In this document: positions 51,893 through 62,805 of the stretch, piece after piece
How the letters are laid out: every line of letters begins with the position of its first letter
How positions within the stretch are numbered: the stretch's first letter is position 1
The notes under the pieces: model-generated
Told to the model about the DNA's origin: nothing
Seen by the model: only the letters and a program-made list of their open reading frames with translations
Databases searched by the model: none
Position numbers and translations under genes: made by a program
Source: Micromonospora sp. CP22
Lineage (GTDB): Bacteria > Actinomycetota > Actinomycetes > Mycobacteriales > Micromonosporaceae
DNA: 64,000 nt
NCBI RefSeq assembly: GCF_009712475.1
Contig: NZ_VCJO01000003.1
Coordinates: forward strand, 248,001-312,000
Direction: 5' to 3'

Positions 51893-52474
51893 ATGAGTCT
51901 CGGGTACGTCCGCCCGGCGCGTCCCGAGGACGCCGCCGAGATCGCCCGCATCCAGCTCGCGACCTGGCGGGTCGCCTACCGGCGGCTGCTGCCCCGGGAC
52001 GTGCTGGACGGCCTCGACGAGGCGTCGCTGGCCGAGCGCTGGGACGCCGCGGTGCGCCAGCCCCCTGGCGACACCCACCGCGTACTGGTCGCCGTCGAAC
52101 AGGCCGAGCAATCGTATCTGGTGGGCTTCGCCGCCTCCGGTCCGGTCGACGCCGAGGCGCTGGCCCCGAACGAGCCGGCCGACGCACTCGGCCCGGACGT
52201 GGTGGCCGTGACCGACCTGCTGGTCGAGCCCCGCTGGGGCCGACGCGGGCACGGGTCCCGGCTGCTCGCCGCCAGCGTCGACCTGTGGCGGGAGGATGGC
52301 TTCGCCCGGGCGGTGGCCTGGGTGTTCGAGGGCGACCAGGCGTCCCGGAAGTTCCTCACCACCGCCGGTTGGGAGCCCGACGGGGCGGGACGCGCGCTGG
52401 ACGTCGACGACATGCTGGTTCCCCAGCTACGCCTGCACGTCGCCGTGCCCGGCGAAGGGCCCCAGGCCGGCTGA
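51893..52474 (+). CDS. GNAT-family N-acetyltransferase
   Basis: 193 residues: YVRPARPEDAAEIARIQLAT at the N terminus, VTDLLVEPRWGRRGHGSRLL as the acetyl-CoA motif, and AWVFEGDQASRKFLTTAGWE as motif B. The start lies 35 nt from the divergent GT87 gene. The substrate is unknown. It converges with dapB, with 48 bp between stops. Confidence 0.9.
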   Translation: MSLGYVRPARPEDAAEIARIQLATWRVAYRRLLPRDVLDGLDEASLAERWDAAVRQPPGDTHRVLVAVEQAEQSYLVGFAASGPVDAEALAPNEPADALGPDVVAVTDLLVEPRWGRRGHGSRLLAASVDLWREDGFARAVAWVFEGDQASRKFLTTAGWEPDGAGRALDVDDMLVPQLRLHVAVPGEGPQAG

Positions 52475-52522
52475 GCACGGCCTGGTTGCCCGCCGGGGGT
52501 CCGACCTCCCGCCGGGCGACGG

Positions 52523-54759
<2,237 letters not shown>

Positions 54760-54803
54760 GGCCACCTGCTTCCAGTACGGCGTCAAGGAGTGCTCGGTTA
54801 CGA

Positions 54804-54834
54804 ACCGGCCGGGCGACGATGTCGCCCGGCCGGT
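54804..54834 (-). terminator. hairpin terminator between pnp and the protease gene
   Basis: ACCGGCCGGGCGAC (54804-54817) and GTCGCCCGGCCGGT (54821-54834) form a perfect 14-bp stem with a 3-nt loop, 27 nt past the pnp stop. It probably ends or stabilises the rpsO-pnp transcript. Confidence 0.8.
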
Positions 54835-54861
54835 CAGTGGATCAGTTCGGCTGCGCGGGGA

Positions 54862-57228
54862 TCAGCTGTGCCGGGTGCGACGCCGAGGGCGGGACTCGCC
54901 GCCACCCTCGCCACCGTCACCGCGCTCCGGTCCCCGGCCACCCCGGTCGCCACCGCGCTCACGGTCGCCCCGGTCACGCGGCCCCCGGTCGCCACCACGG
55001 TCACGGCCGGCGGGCCGCTCCTCGCCGGCTGCGGCGGCCGGTGCCTCGGCACCCTCCGGGCGGACCTTGTCCAGGTAGATCTTGCCGCGCTGGTCGATGT
55101 CGGCGATCTCGACCTCGACCCGGTCACCGACGTTGAGGAAGTCCTCGACCTTCTCGACCCGCTTGCCGTCGCCCACCTTGGAGATGTGCAGCAGGCCGTC
55201 GCGGCCCGGCAGCAGCGAGACGAACGCACCGAACGGTGCGGTCTTCACCACCGTGCCGAGGAACCGGTCGCCGACCTTGGGCAGGGTCGGGTTGGCGATC
55301 GCGTTGATCCGCTCGACCGCCGCCTGCGCCGACGGACCGTTCGTCGCACCGACGTAGATCGTGCCGTCGTCCTCGATGGAGATCTCGGCGCCGGTCTCGT
55401 CCTGGATCGCGTTGATGGTCTGACCCTTCGGGCCGATCACCATGCCGATCTTGTCGACGGGGATCTTGACCGTGGTGACCCGGGGCGCGTAGTCGGACAT
55501 CTCGGCCGGAGCCTCGATCGCCCGCTGCATCACGTCCAGGATGGTCTGCCGGGCCTCGTGCGCCTGCTGGAGCGCGGCGGCCAGCACGTCGGACGGGATG
55601 CCGTCGAGCTTGGTGTCCAGCTGGAGCGCGGTGACGAAGTCCCGGGTGCCGGCGACCTTGAAGTCCATGTCACCGAAGGCGTCCTCGGCACCGAGGATGT
55701 CGGTCAGCGTCACGTACTGGGTCTTGCCGTCGACCTCGTCGGAGATGAGGCCCATGGCGATGCCGGCGACCGGCGCCTTCAGCGGCACACCGGCGCTGAG
55801 CAGGCCCAGCGTCGAGGCGCAGACCGAACCCATCGAGGTGGAGCCGTTGGAGCCCAGTGCCTCGGAGACCTGCCGGATGGCGTACGGGAACTCCTCCCGC
55901 GAGGGCAGCACCGGGATCAGCGCCCGCTCCGCGAGCGCACCGTGCCCGATCTCGCGGCGCTTCGGCGAGCCAACCCGACCGGTCTCACCGGTGGAGTACG
56001 GCGGGAAGTTGTAGTTGTGCATGTAGCGCTTGGACTTCTCCGGGGAGAGGGTGTCCAACGCCTGCTCCATGCGCAGCATGTTGAGCGTGGTGACGCCGAG
56101 GATCTGGGTCTCGCCGCGCTCGAACAACGCCGAGCCGTGCACCCGGGGCAGCACGCCCACCTCGGCGGTCAGCGGACGGATGTCGCGCGGACCCCGACCA
56201 TCGATGCGGACCTGCTCACGCAGCACCCGGCTGCGCACCTCGGACTTGGTCAGCGAGCGGAACGCGGCGGAGAGTTCCTTCTCCCGGCCCTCGAAACGGG
56301 CGCCGAGTTCCTCGTGCACCCGCTGCTTGATGGCGTCCAGGGCCTCCTCGCGGTCCGCCTTGCCGGCGATCTGGAGGGCCTCGGCCACGTCGGCACGGGC
56401 CAGGTCGGCGACCGCGTCGTACGCGTCGTCGGCGTAGTCCAGGAAGACCGGGAACTCGGCGACCGGCTTGGCGGCGACCTCGGCCAGCTCGCTCTGCGCC
56501 CGGCACAGCTCGCGGATGGCGGGCTTGGCGGCCTCCAGGCCGCTGGCCACGACCTCCTCGGTCGGGGCGGGCGCGCCACCGGCGACCAGCTTCACGGTGT
56601 GCTCGGTGGCCTCCGCCTCGACCATCATGATCGCGACGTCGCCGTCGGGCAGGGCGCGGCCGGCGACCACCATGTCGAAGGTCGCCCGAGCCAGCTCCTC
56701 GTGGGTCGGGAAGGCGATCCACTGGCCGTCCACGTGGGCCATCCGGGTCGCCCCGATCGGGCCGGAGAACGGCAGGCCGGAAAGCTTGGTCGACATCGAC
56801 GCGGCGTTGATGGCGACGACGTCGTACGGGTGCTGCGGGTCGAGCGCGAGGATCGTCTCGACGACCTGGACCTCGTTGCGCAGGCCCTTGACGAACGACG
56901 GGCGCAGCGGCCGGTCGATCAGGCGGCAGGTGAGGATGGCGTCCTCGCTGGGCCGACCCTCGCGACGGAAGAACGAGCCGGGGATGCGGCCCGCGGCGTA
57001 CATCCGCTCCTCCACGTCGACGGTCAGCGGGAAGAAGTCGAACTGCTCCTTCGGCTGCTTGCCGGCGGTGGTGGCGGAGAGGACGACCGTCTCGCCGAGC
57101 TGGGCCGTGACGCTGCCGGCGGCCTGTCGGGCCAGCCGGCCGGTGGAGAAGGTGATCTCACGGGTGCCGAACGACCCGTTGTCGATCACGGCGGTGCGGG
57201 TTTCGGTGCCGAGTTTGGTCTCGGTCAT
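54862..57228 (-). CDS. pnp: polyribonucleotide nucleotidyltransferase (PNPase/GpsI)
   Basis: 788 residues. There are two RNase PH domains (residues 15-150 and 340-560, the second with [20 protein letters not shown] and [15 protein letters not shown]). A KH domain ([18 protein letters not shown]) and an S1 domain ([19 protein letters not shown]) follow. It degrades RNA phosphorolytically and adds tails. The last 55 residues are an Arg/Gly/Asp-rich disordered tail ([17 protein letters not shown]) typical of actinobacterial PNPase and probably RNA-binding. ATG 57228 has AGGAG upstream. It follows rpsO, the usual pairing. Confidence 0.96.
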   Translation of the reverse strand: MTETKLGTETRTAVIDNGSFGTREITFSTGRLARQAAGSVTAQLGETVVLSATTAGKQPKEQFDFFPLTVDVEERMYAAGRIPGSFFRREGRPSEDAILTCRLIDRPLRPSFVKGLRNEVQVVETILALDPQHPYDVVAINAASMSTKLSGLPFSGPIGATRMAHVDGQWIAFPTHEELARATFDMVVAGRALPDGDVAIMMVEAEATEHTVKLVAGGAPAPTEEVVASGLEAAKPAIRELCRAQSELAEVAAKPVAEFPVFLDYADDAYDAVADLARADVAEALQIAGKADREEALDAIKQRVHEELGARFEGREKELSAAFRSLTKSEVRSRVLREQVRIDGRGPRDIRPLTAEVGVLPRVHGSALFERGETQILGVTTLNMLRMEQALDTLSPEKSKRYMHNYNFPPYSTGETGRVGSPKRREIGHGALAERALIPVLPSREEFPYAIRQVSEALGSNGSTSMGSVCASTLGLLSAGVPLKAPVAGIAMGLISDEVDGKTQYVTLTDILGAEDAFGDMDFKVAGTRDFVTALQLDTKLDGIPSDVLAAALQQAHEARQTILDVMQRAIEAPAEMSDYAPRVTTVKIPVDKIGMVIGPKGQTINAIQDETGAEISIEDDGTIYVGATNGPSAQAAVERINAIANPTLPKVGDRFLGTVVKTAPFGAFVSLLPGRDGLLHISKVGDGKRVEKVEDFLNVGDRVEVEIADIDQRGKIYLDKVRPEGAEAPAAAAGEERPAGRDRGGDRGPRDRGDRERGGDRGGRGPERGDGGEGGGESRPRRRTRHS

Positions 57229-57412
57229 GCTGTGTCAATGCTCCTTCGCATCGGGGAGCCACGACGCGGGAGCTGTGCGGACGGCCGGTCTTCGATCGAA
57301 GCGTCCGGGACCGCCGGCGGGTTGCCAGGGTGCCCGGAGGCCACTACCGGAGACCGGTACGCCGACACTCCCCGTCTGGGTGGTCGCGGCCCGTTTCTCG
57401 GATGGGGACGCC

Positions 57413-57447
57413 GACGGGGGAGTGACCTGGTGGGTCACTCCCCCGTC
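57413..57447 (-). terminator. rpsO-pnp intergenic hairpin
   Basis: GACGGGGGAGTGACC (57413-57427) and GGTCACTCCCCCGTC (57433-57447) form a perfect 15-bp stem with a 5-nt loop directly after the rpsO stop. It may terminate rpsO or act as the processing site through which pnp expression is controlled in other bacteria. Confidence 0.8.
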
Positions 57448-57450
57448 ACG

Positions 57451-57720
57451 TCACCGGCGCAGGCCGAGCCGCTCGATGAGCGACCGGTAGCGGTTGATGT
57501 CCTTCTTCTGGACGTAGTTGAGCAACCGACGGCGACGACCGACCAGCAACAGCAGCCCACGACGGCTGTGGTGGTCGTGCTTGTGCACCTTCAGGTGCTC
57601 GGTGAGATCAGCGATCCGCTTGGTGAGGACCGCGACCTGCACCTCGGGCGACCCGGTGTCACCCTCAGCGGTCGCGTACTCCTCGCGGATCTTGGCCTTG
57701 GTCTGCTGGTCGAGCGCCAT
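57451..57720 (-). CDS. rpsO: 30S ribosomal protein S15
   Basis: 89 residues, normal for S15: [40 protein letters not shown] and [20 protein letters not shown]. It binds 16S rRNA early in small-subunit assembly. ATG 57720 follows GGGAG by 6 nt; the longer frame upstream is untranslated leader. That leader (to about 57850) is roughly 130 nt and could carry autoregulatory structure, but none is obvious by eye. Confidence 0.97.
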   Translation of the reverse strand: MALDQQTKAKIREEYATAEGDTGSPEVQVAVLTKRIADLTEHLKVHKHDHHSRRGLLLLVGRRRRLLNYVQKKDINRYRSLIERLGLRR

Positions 57721-57854
57721 GTTCTCCCTGTTCTGGTGGGTGTCTCGATGCTGTCCGTCGGACCGGGCTAACGGCACCGGTGACGGATGGTCCTCGCACC
57801 CACGGCGTCGAGCAGGCAGGCGAGGCCCCACGTCGGTCAGCCGACGTCTCGATC

Positions 57855-57860
57855 AGCCTA
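57855..57860 (-). promoter_or_regulatory. candidate rpsO -10 element
   Basis: TAGGCT on the minus strand, upstream of a leader of about 130 nt before rpsO. TTGACC occurs at 57888-57883 but with a 22-nt spacer, longer than usual, so the assignment is tentative. Confidence 0.3.
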
Positions 57861-57912
57861 CCAGCATCCACCCGAAGCGGCCGGTCAAGGGCCGTGGACG
57901 GGTCGACGACGC

Positions 57913-58842
57913 TCAGCCCAGCACCTTGCGGGTCCGCTCGACGTCCTGGGCGATCTGGGCGATCAGCGGTTCGATCGAGTCGAAGCGGGCCTGACCGCGC
58001 AGATGCGCCACGAAGTCCAGCGCCAGCCGCTCGCCGTAGAGGTCGCCGTCGAAGTCCAACGCGTACGCCTCGACCCGCCGCTCCCGGCCGGAGAAGGTCG
58101 GGTTGGTGCCGATCGACACGGCGGCGGCGAGCGGCTCCCGCTGCCCCCGGCGGATCATCCGGGCGGCGTAGACGCCGTCGGCCGGGACCGCCGCGTACCG
58201 GTGGCAGAGCAGGTTGGCGGTCGGGAAGCCCAGTTCACGCCCCCGCTGGTCGCCCCGGACGACCACACCCTCCAGCCGGTGCGGGCGGCCCAGCGCGTTG
58301 GCCGCTGCGGTCACGTCGCCCGCGTCAACGCAGGAGCGGATGTACGTCGAAGAGAAGACGGTGCCGGACTCGGCCACCAGCGGAGCCCCTTCGACCGCGA
58401 AGCCGAACGTCCGGCCGAGCCGCTCCAGCAGCGCCACGTCACCGGCGGCCCGGTGGCCGAACCGGAAGTTCTCGCCCACCACCACGAGCGCGGCGTGCAG
58501 GTGCTCGACCAGCACGTCGTGCACGAACGCCTCGGCCGGCAACCGGGACAGCTCGGGCGTGAACGGCATCACACAGAGCACGTCCACCCCGAGGGCCTCG
58601 ATCAGTTCCGCCTTGCGAGCGGGCTCGGTCAGCACCGCCGGGTGGGAACCGGGCCGCACCACCTCGGCCGGGTGCGGGTCGAAGGTGACCACCACCGACT
58701 GCACGCCGAGTTTCCGGGCTCGGGCCACCGCGTGCCCGATCGTCGCCTGGTGCCCCTTGTGCACGCCGTCGAAGACGCCGATGGTGACGACCGACCGTCC
58801 CCAGCCACTGGGCGCCGCGTCGTACCCCCGCCACCGCTGCAT
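57913..58842 (-). CDS. ribF: bifunctional riboflavin kinase/FAD synthetase
   Basis: 309 residues. The N-terminal adenylyltransferase domain carries TIGVFDGVHKGHQATIGHAV and the STYIRSCVDAGD segment. The C-terminal kinase domain has RGRELGFPTANL and ALDFDGDLYGERLALDFVAH. It converts riboflavin to FMN and then FAD. ATG 58842 starts the family sequence (MQRWRGYDAAPSGWGRSVV). It lies between truB (51 bp) and rpsO, as in other actinobacteria. Confidence 0.96.
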   Translation of the reverse strand: MQRWRGYDAAPSGWGRSVVTIGVFDGVHKGHQATIGHAVARARKLGVQSVVVTFDPHPAEVVRPGSHPAVLTEPARKAELIEALGVDVLCVMPFTPELSRLPAEAFVHDVLVEHLHAALVVVGENFRFGHRAAGDVALLERLGRTFGFAVEGAPLVAESGTVFSSTYIRSCVDAGDVTAAANALGRPHRLEGVVVRGDQRGRELGFPTANLLCHRYAAVPADGVYAARMIRRGQREPLAAAVSIGTNPTFSGRERRVEAYALDFDGDLYGERLALDFVAHLRGQARFDSIEPLIAQIAQDVERTRKVLG

Positions 58843-58893
58843 GCTGCTCCTTCGCTGTCGTTCGCTCGGACCGTCGGCCGTCCGGCACCGGTG

Positions 58894-59778
58894 TCAGGCC
58901 GGGGCGAGCACGATCTCCGCGCGGGCCCGACCGGCCCGCTCGCTGACGATAGCGATCAGCCCGCCGGCCGGATCGAAGACCGCGTACGGGCCGGTGTGGC
59001 CGACCGGGTCGAGCGGACCGCCGTGGGAGAGCACCTTGGCCTCCTCGGCGGTGGCGTCCCGACGGGGGAAGAACCGTGCGGCCGCATCCGCCAGTGGCAG
59101 GCCCACCACGTCCGGCGCGCGCCGCTCCAACTCGTCGAGGGTGACCGCCTCGGCCAGACCGAACCCGCCCACGGCGGTTCGCCGCAGTGCGGTCAGGTGG
59201 CCGCCGACCCGCAGCGCCAGGCCCGCGTCACGGGCGATCGCCCGGATGTACGTCCCGGTCGAGCAGGCCACGTCGACGTCGACGTCGACCACGTCGGGAT
59301 GGTCCCGCCGGATGGCCAGCACGTCGAGCCGGGAGACGGTGACCCGTCGGGCCGGCAGATCGACGCTCTCCCCCTCACGGACCCGCTTGTACGCCCGCTG
59401 TCCATTGATCTTGATAGCGCTCACCGCGCTCGGCACCTGATCGATCTCCCCGGTCAACTCGGCCAGGGCGCTGTGGATCGCCTCGTCGGTTACCGCACCG
59501 GCGGGCGTGGTGGCGATCACGTCACCTTCCGCGTCGTCGGTGACGGTGGCCTGACCGAGCCGGATGGTCGCGGTGTAGCTCTTGTCCGCGCCGATCACGT
59601 ACGTCAGCAACCGGGTGGCCCGGCCCACCCCGACGACCAGGACACCGGTGGCCATCGGGTCGAGCGTGCCGCCGTGCCCGACACGCCTGGTCCGGGCCAG
59701 CCTGCGGATCCTGGCCACCACGTCGTGCGAGGTCATTCCGCCGGGCTTGTCCACCACGATCAGGCCGTCTGTGCTCAC
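58894..59778 (-). CDS. truB: tRNA pseudouridine-55 synthase
   Basis: 294 residues. The catalytic aspartate is in GHGGTLDPMATGVLVV; KSYTATIRLGQATVTDDAEG and STGTYIRAIARDAG are further TruB motifs. A PUA-like C terminus follows. It modifies U55 in the T-loop of tRNA. GTG 59778 (VSTDGLIVVDKPGGMTSHD) is the expected start; the frame runs on to 59877 without conserved sequence. Confidence 0.96.
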   Translation of the reverse strand: MSTDGLIVVDKPGGMTSHDVVARIRRLARTRRVGHGGTLDPMATGVLVVGVGRATRLLTYVIGADKSYTATIRLGQATVTDDAEGDVIATTPAGAVTDEAIHSALAELTGEIDQVPSAVSAIKINGQRAYKRVREGESVDLPARRVTVSRLDVLAIRRDHPDVVDVDVDVACSTGTYIRAIARDAGLALRVGGHLTALRRTAVGGFGLAEAVTLDELERRAPDVVGLPLADAAARFFPRRDATAEEAKVLSHGGPLDPVGHTGPYAVFDPAGGLIAIVSERAGRARAEIVLAPA

Positions 59779-59920
59779 GACGTGCAAGCCTGCCAGACCC
59801 ACCGGAGGGCCTGAGCACCGGACAGGCGCCGAAATCGGATATCCAGCAACCGGCCGTCCTTGACACGATGACGACATCGGCGACGGTAGAACCCGCCGTC
59901 ATGACCACGGGGAGCACGAG

Positions 59921-60241
59921 ATGACCACGGACCGCGAGCACGATCGAACGCACCCGCCCGACGATCCCGCCCGCCTGCGGCCACCCGACCGACCCACCGT
60001 GCTGCCGAGCTGGATGCTGGACCCACCACCGGCACGCCGCACGCTCGGCGTCCGGATCACCGAGAATCTGGTCGCCCTGCCCGGTGCCGCGGCGCTCCGG
60101 CGCCGCTGGTGGGCCTGGCAGCGACGGCAGCGCCTACGCGAGCGCTATCCGAACACGGTCAAGGTCGTCGCCATGCTGGTCTCCTTCGTGGCGAGCCTGG
60201 CCCTGGTCCTGCTCCTTCACGCCCTCTACGGCCAGGCCTGA
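59921..60241 (+). CDS. small tail-anchored membrane protein
   Basis: 106 residues. A polar, Pro/Arg/Asp-rich N-terminal 80 residues (DPPPARRTLGVRITENLVAL) is followed by one C-terminal hydrophobic helix (VAMLVSFVASLALVLLLHAL), so it is probably tail-anchored with the basic domain in the cytoplasm. GGGGAG lies a few bases before ATG 59921. It ends exactly one base before the stop codon of the convergent MATE gene. No family recognised. Confidence 0.6.
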   Translation: MTTDREHDRTHPPDDPARLRPPDRPTVLPSWMLDPPPARRTLGVRITENLVALPGAAALRRRWWAWQRRQRLRERYPNTVKVVAMLVSFVASLALVLLLHALYGQA

Positions 60242-61585
60242 TCAGGCCACGGCGCGTTCCTGGCCACGGACCGCGCCGGTCACTGCCCAGGCACCGCTGC
60301 GCAGCCGGAGCAGGAGCCCGACCAGGCGGATCACGGTGAACAGCATCAGCCCCGCCCAGACACCACCGAGGCCCAGGTCGAAGGCGTACGCCAGCCAGAT
60401 CGCCGGTAGGAAGCCGCCGAACGCGCCGGCCACCGTGAGGTTCCGCAGATAGCGCACGTCACCGGCGCCGATCAGCACGCCGTCGAGGGCGAACACCACC
60501 CCGGCCAGCGGCAGCATCGCGGCGAACCACGGCCAGGCCACCAACGCCTGCTGGTGCACTGCCGGATCCGAACTGAACCAGGTGGGCACCACGCCCGCAC
60601 CGGCCGCCGCGAGCACGGCGAAGGCCGTGCCGCAGAGCGCGCCGAGGCGGCCGATCCGGCGGGCCAACGCCCGGGCGGACGCCTCGTCATTGCCACCGAG
60701 CGCCGCCCCGACCAGCGCCTGCGCGGCGATGGCCAGCGCGTCGAGCACCAGTGCCGCGAAGAACCAGAGCTGCACCGCGATCTGGTGGGCACCGACCGTG
60801 GCGGCACCGAACCGGGCGGCGACCGCCGTGGCGGACAGGAAGCTCGCCTGGAAGGCCACCCCCCGGATCAACAGGTCCCGGCTGAGCACCAGTTGCTGCC
60901 CGATGACCCGGGGACGCGGGCGCAGCGCGACCCGCTCGGCCACCAGGGCGGCGGCGAAGAGGGCACCGGAGAGGGTCTGCGCGATCACGTTCGCCACCGC
61001 CGAGCCGATCAGCCCCATGCCGACCGGGTAGACCAGCACCGGACAGAGCACCGCGGAGAGCAGGTTGGGGCCGACGACGAAGAGCAGCGGTCGGCGGGTG
61101 TCCTGCACACCCCGTAGCCAGCCGTTCCCGGCGGCGGCGAGCAGTAGCCCGGGGGCACCGAAGGCGGCGACCCGCAGCCAATCGGCAGCGGCGACGCCGA
61201 CCTCGCCACCGCCGGCCAGGGCACCCGCCAGGGCGCCGCCACCGAACTGCATGCCGATGACGACCGCCAGTCCCACGCCAAGGGCCGTCCAGGACGCCTG
61301 GACGCCCTCGGCCACTGCGGCGGCGCGGTCGCCGGCACCGAACCGGCGGGCGGCGCGGCCGGTCGTGCCGTACGCGACCACGGTGCCCAGCCAGGCGGTG
61401 AGGGTCATAACGGTCCCGCCGACCGCCACCGCTGCCAGCGGCACCCGGCCCAGATGGCCGACGACCGCGGTGTCGACGAGCACGTAGAGGGGTTCGGCGG
61501 CGAGTACCACGAGGGCCGGCAGGGCGAGCGCGGCGATCCGCCGCGGCGACGCGACCCGGTCGGTGGCGAGGGTGGACTGACTCAT
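60242..61585 (-). CDS. MATE-family efflux transporter (DinF-like)
   Basis: 447 residues with about twelve hydrophobic segments and MatE repeats: LYVLVDTAVVGHLGRVPLAA in the first half, AAQALVGAALGGNDEASARAL in the second. DinF-type members export drugs or metabolites using Na+ or H+. ATG 61585 (MSQSTLATDRVASPRR) is chosen; the frame extends to 61636. Adjacent on the right is a very small ORF on the same strand. Substrate unknown. Confidence 0.92.
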   Translation of the reverse strand: MSQSTLATDRVASPRRIAALALPALVVLAAEPLYVLVDTAVVGHLGRVPLAAVAVGGTVMTLTAWLGTVVAYGTTGRAARRFGAGDRAAAVAEGVQASWTALGVGLAVVIGMQFGGGALAGALAGGGEVGVAAADWLRVAAFGAPGLLLAAAGNGWLRGVQDTRRPLLFVVGPNLLSAVLCPVLVYPVGMGLIGSAVANVIAQTLSGALFAAALVAERVALRPRPRVIGQQLVLSRDLLIRGVAFQASFLSATAVAARFGAATVGAHQIAVQLWFFAALVLDALAIAAQALVGAALGGNDEASARALARRIGRLGALCGTAFAVLAAAGAGVVPTWFSSDPAVHQQALVAWPWFAAMLPLAGVVFALDGVLIGAGDVRYLRNLTVAGAFGGFLPAIWLAYAFDLGLGGVWAGLMLFTVIRLVGLLLRLRSGAWAVTGAVRGQERAVA

Positions 61586-61766
61586 CACCGCAGATCGTGG
61601 CACGGGAGAAGTAAGGGTCGCAATCTTGCCCGCCACTTACTCGGGCGAGCGCTCCCCGGCTACCGTGCGGGCTGGACCGGGCCCGCCCGGCGACATGGGC
61701 GGACGGCCGGACCGAAGGTGACGCGGTACGCGTCGACGACGGAACGTCACCACCGGTCGAGAACGG

Positions 61767-61859
61767 TCACTGACGGGTGTCCATGGAGGTCTGAAGGGCG
61801 CGGCGAGCCTGCTCACGGGCCTCGTCGGTGGTGTCGGGCTTGTTGGGCTTGGCGGCCAT
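61767..61859 (-). CDS. 30-residue hypothetical protein
   Basis: A 30-codon frame reading MAAKPNKPDTTDEAREQA then RRALQTSMDTRQ and TGA. It is preceded by GGAAGGA, 6 nt before the ATG. The peptide is hydrophilic with a helical half, and codon third positions are strongly G/C, as in true genes here. It is too short for standard gene calling. The 181 bp to the MATE gene on its left and the 266 bp to its right (61860-62125) hold no other gene that I can see. Confidence 0.5.
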   Translation of the reverse strand: MAAKPNKPDTTDEAREQARRALQTSMDTRQ

Positions 61860-62125
61860 GATGGGTCCTTCCAGGGCACGCGTCACCGGGCGCGGCGGCG
61901 CGTCGTGGGCGGTGCGAGGACTGTCGCCCCGCGAGCCGACTCCGGGGTCGCCGGAGCGGCGAGAGGGCGGCCTGGTGGCCCGGGTCGGTCGACCCTGGAA
62001 CGAGGCGGCACCGGGTATGGCTCCGCCCCTGACCTGCGCCGAAGCGGCGCCGACCGTTTCCCAAGTTATCGTTCAGGTCCACATGGTGCGCGCTGTTCCC
62101 GCGATCTGGACAAGTCGGCTCGCCG

Positions 62126-62338
62126 TCACCTCGCCAGGAAATGCCAGCCGATCCACCACCAGAAACCGAACAGACCGATCCTGCCCACCGGCACCGGACC
62201 CACCTCGTACCGCATGATGTAGGCGCAGATCTCACCGAGCGTCGGAATCTTCGAGCCCTCCCGCCGGGCCAGCCACTCGACCAGCCCGAACAGCGCCAGC
62301 CCGACCAGGAACCCGCCGATCGCCAGAGCCCGCATCAT
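62126..62338 (-). CDS. small DUF6186-like membrane protein
   Basis: 70 residues: an N-terminal helix (MMRALAIGGFLVGLALFGLV), a short cytoplasmic stretch with IPTLGEICAYIMRYEVG, and a second aromatic helix ending FGFWWWIGWHFLAR. It resembles small uncharacterised actinomycete membrane proteins (DUF6186, from memory). ATG 62338 overlaps the stop of the upstream membrane gene (ATGA), indicating coupled translation and probably a complex of the two. Confidence 0.7.
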   Translation of the reverse strand: MMRALAIGGFLVGLALFGLVEWLARREGSKIPTLGEICAYIMRYEVGPVPVGRIGLFGFWWWIGWHFLAR

Positions 62339-62745
62339 CGCCGCACCAGTCCCCAGAACGCCGACAGCCACACCAGCCAGGCCGCCGAGCGGACCAGGCG
62401 GTCCTCCAGCAGCGGATCGGCCAGCCGGGAGAAGGTGGGGAAGTCGTCACCGGCCGCCGCGAAGAAGGTGGCGCCCTCGAAGATCCCGAAGACCACCACC
62501 GGCAGCGCCCACCAGATCGCGCCGGATCTCAACTGCTCGGGTGCCGGGCGAGCCTGCACCCGCTTGGTCAGACCGAGCCAGATCAGCACCCCGCCGGCAC
62601 CGAACACGTAGACGTTGGCCTCGGTCGAGAAGGACGGGAACCGACCACCGACCAGTGAGAGGGCGACCAGCACCGGTACGCAGACAACCGGTCGCTCCCA
62701 CGTGCGAGGGGCGTCAACGGTGAGATCGTGGGGCTGCTCCATCAT
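62335..62745 (-). CDS. hypothetical membrane protein
   Basis: 136 residues with three or four hydrophobic segments (PVVCVPVLVALSLVGG, VYVFGAGGVLIWLGL, AIWWALPVVVFGIFEGATFF, AAWLVWLSAFWGLV). No family recognised. ATG 62745 follows GGGGAG by 6 nt. It is coupled to the downstream DUF6186-like gene and begins 60 nt after the DHH phosphoesterase stop, on the same strand. It may belong to that operon. Confidence 0.68.
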   Translation of the reverse strand: MMEQPHDLTVDAPRTWERPVVCVPVLVALSLVGGRFPSFSTEANVYVFGAGGVLIWLGLTKRVQARPAPEQLRSGAIWWALPVVVFGIFEGATFFAAAGDDFPTFSRLADPLLEDRLVRSAAWLVWLSAFWGLVRR

Positions 62746-62805
62746 CCGATTCTCCCCATCCTGTCCAGGTGCCGAAGCGGCGACGCCCCGGAGTTGACCC
62801 TGAAA

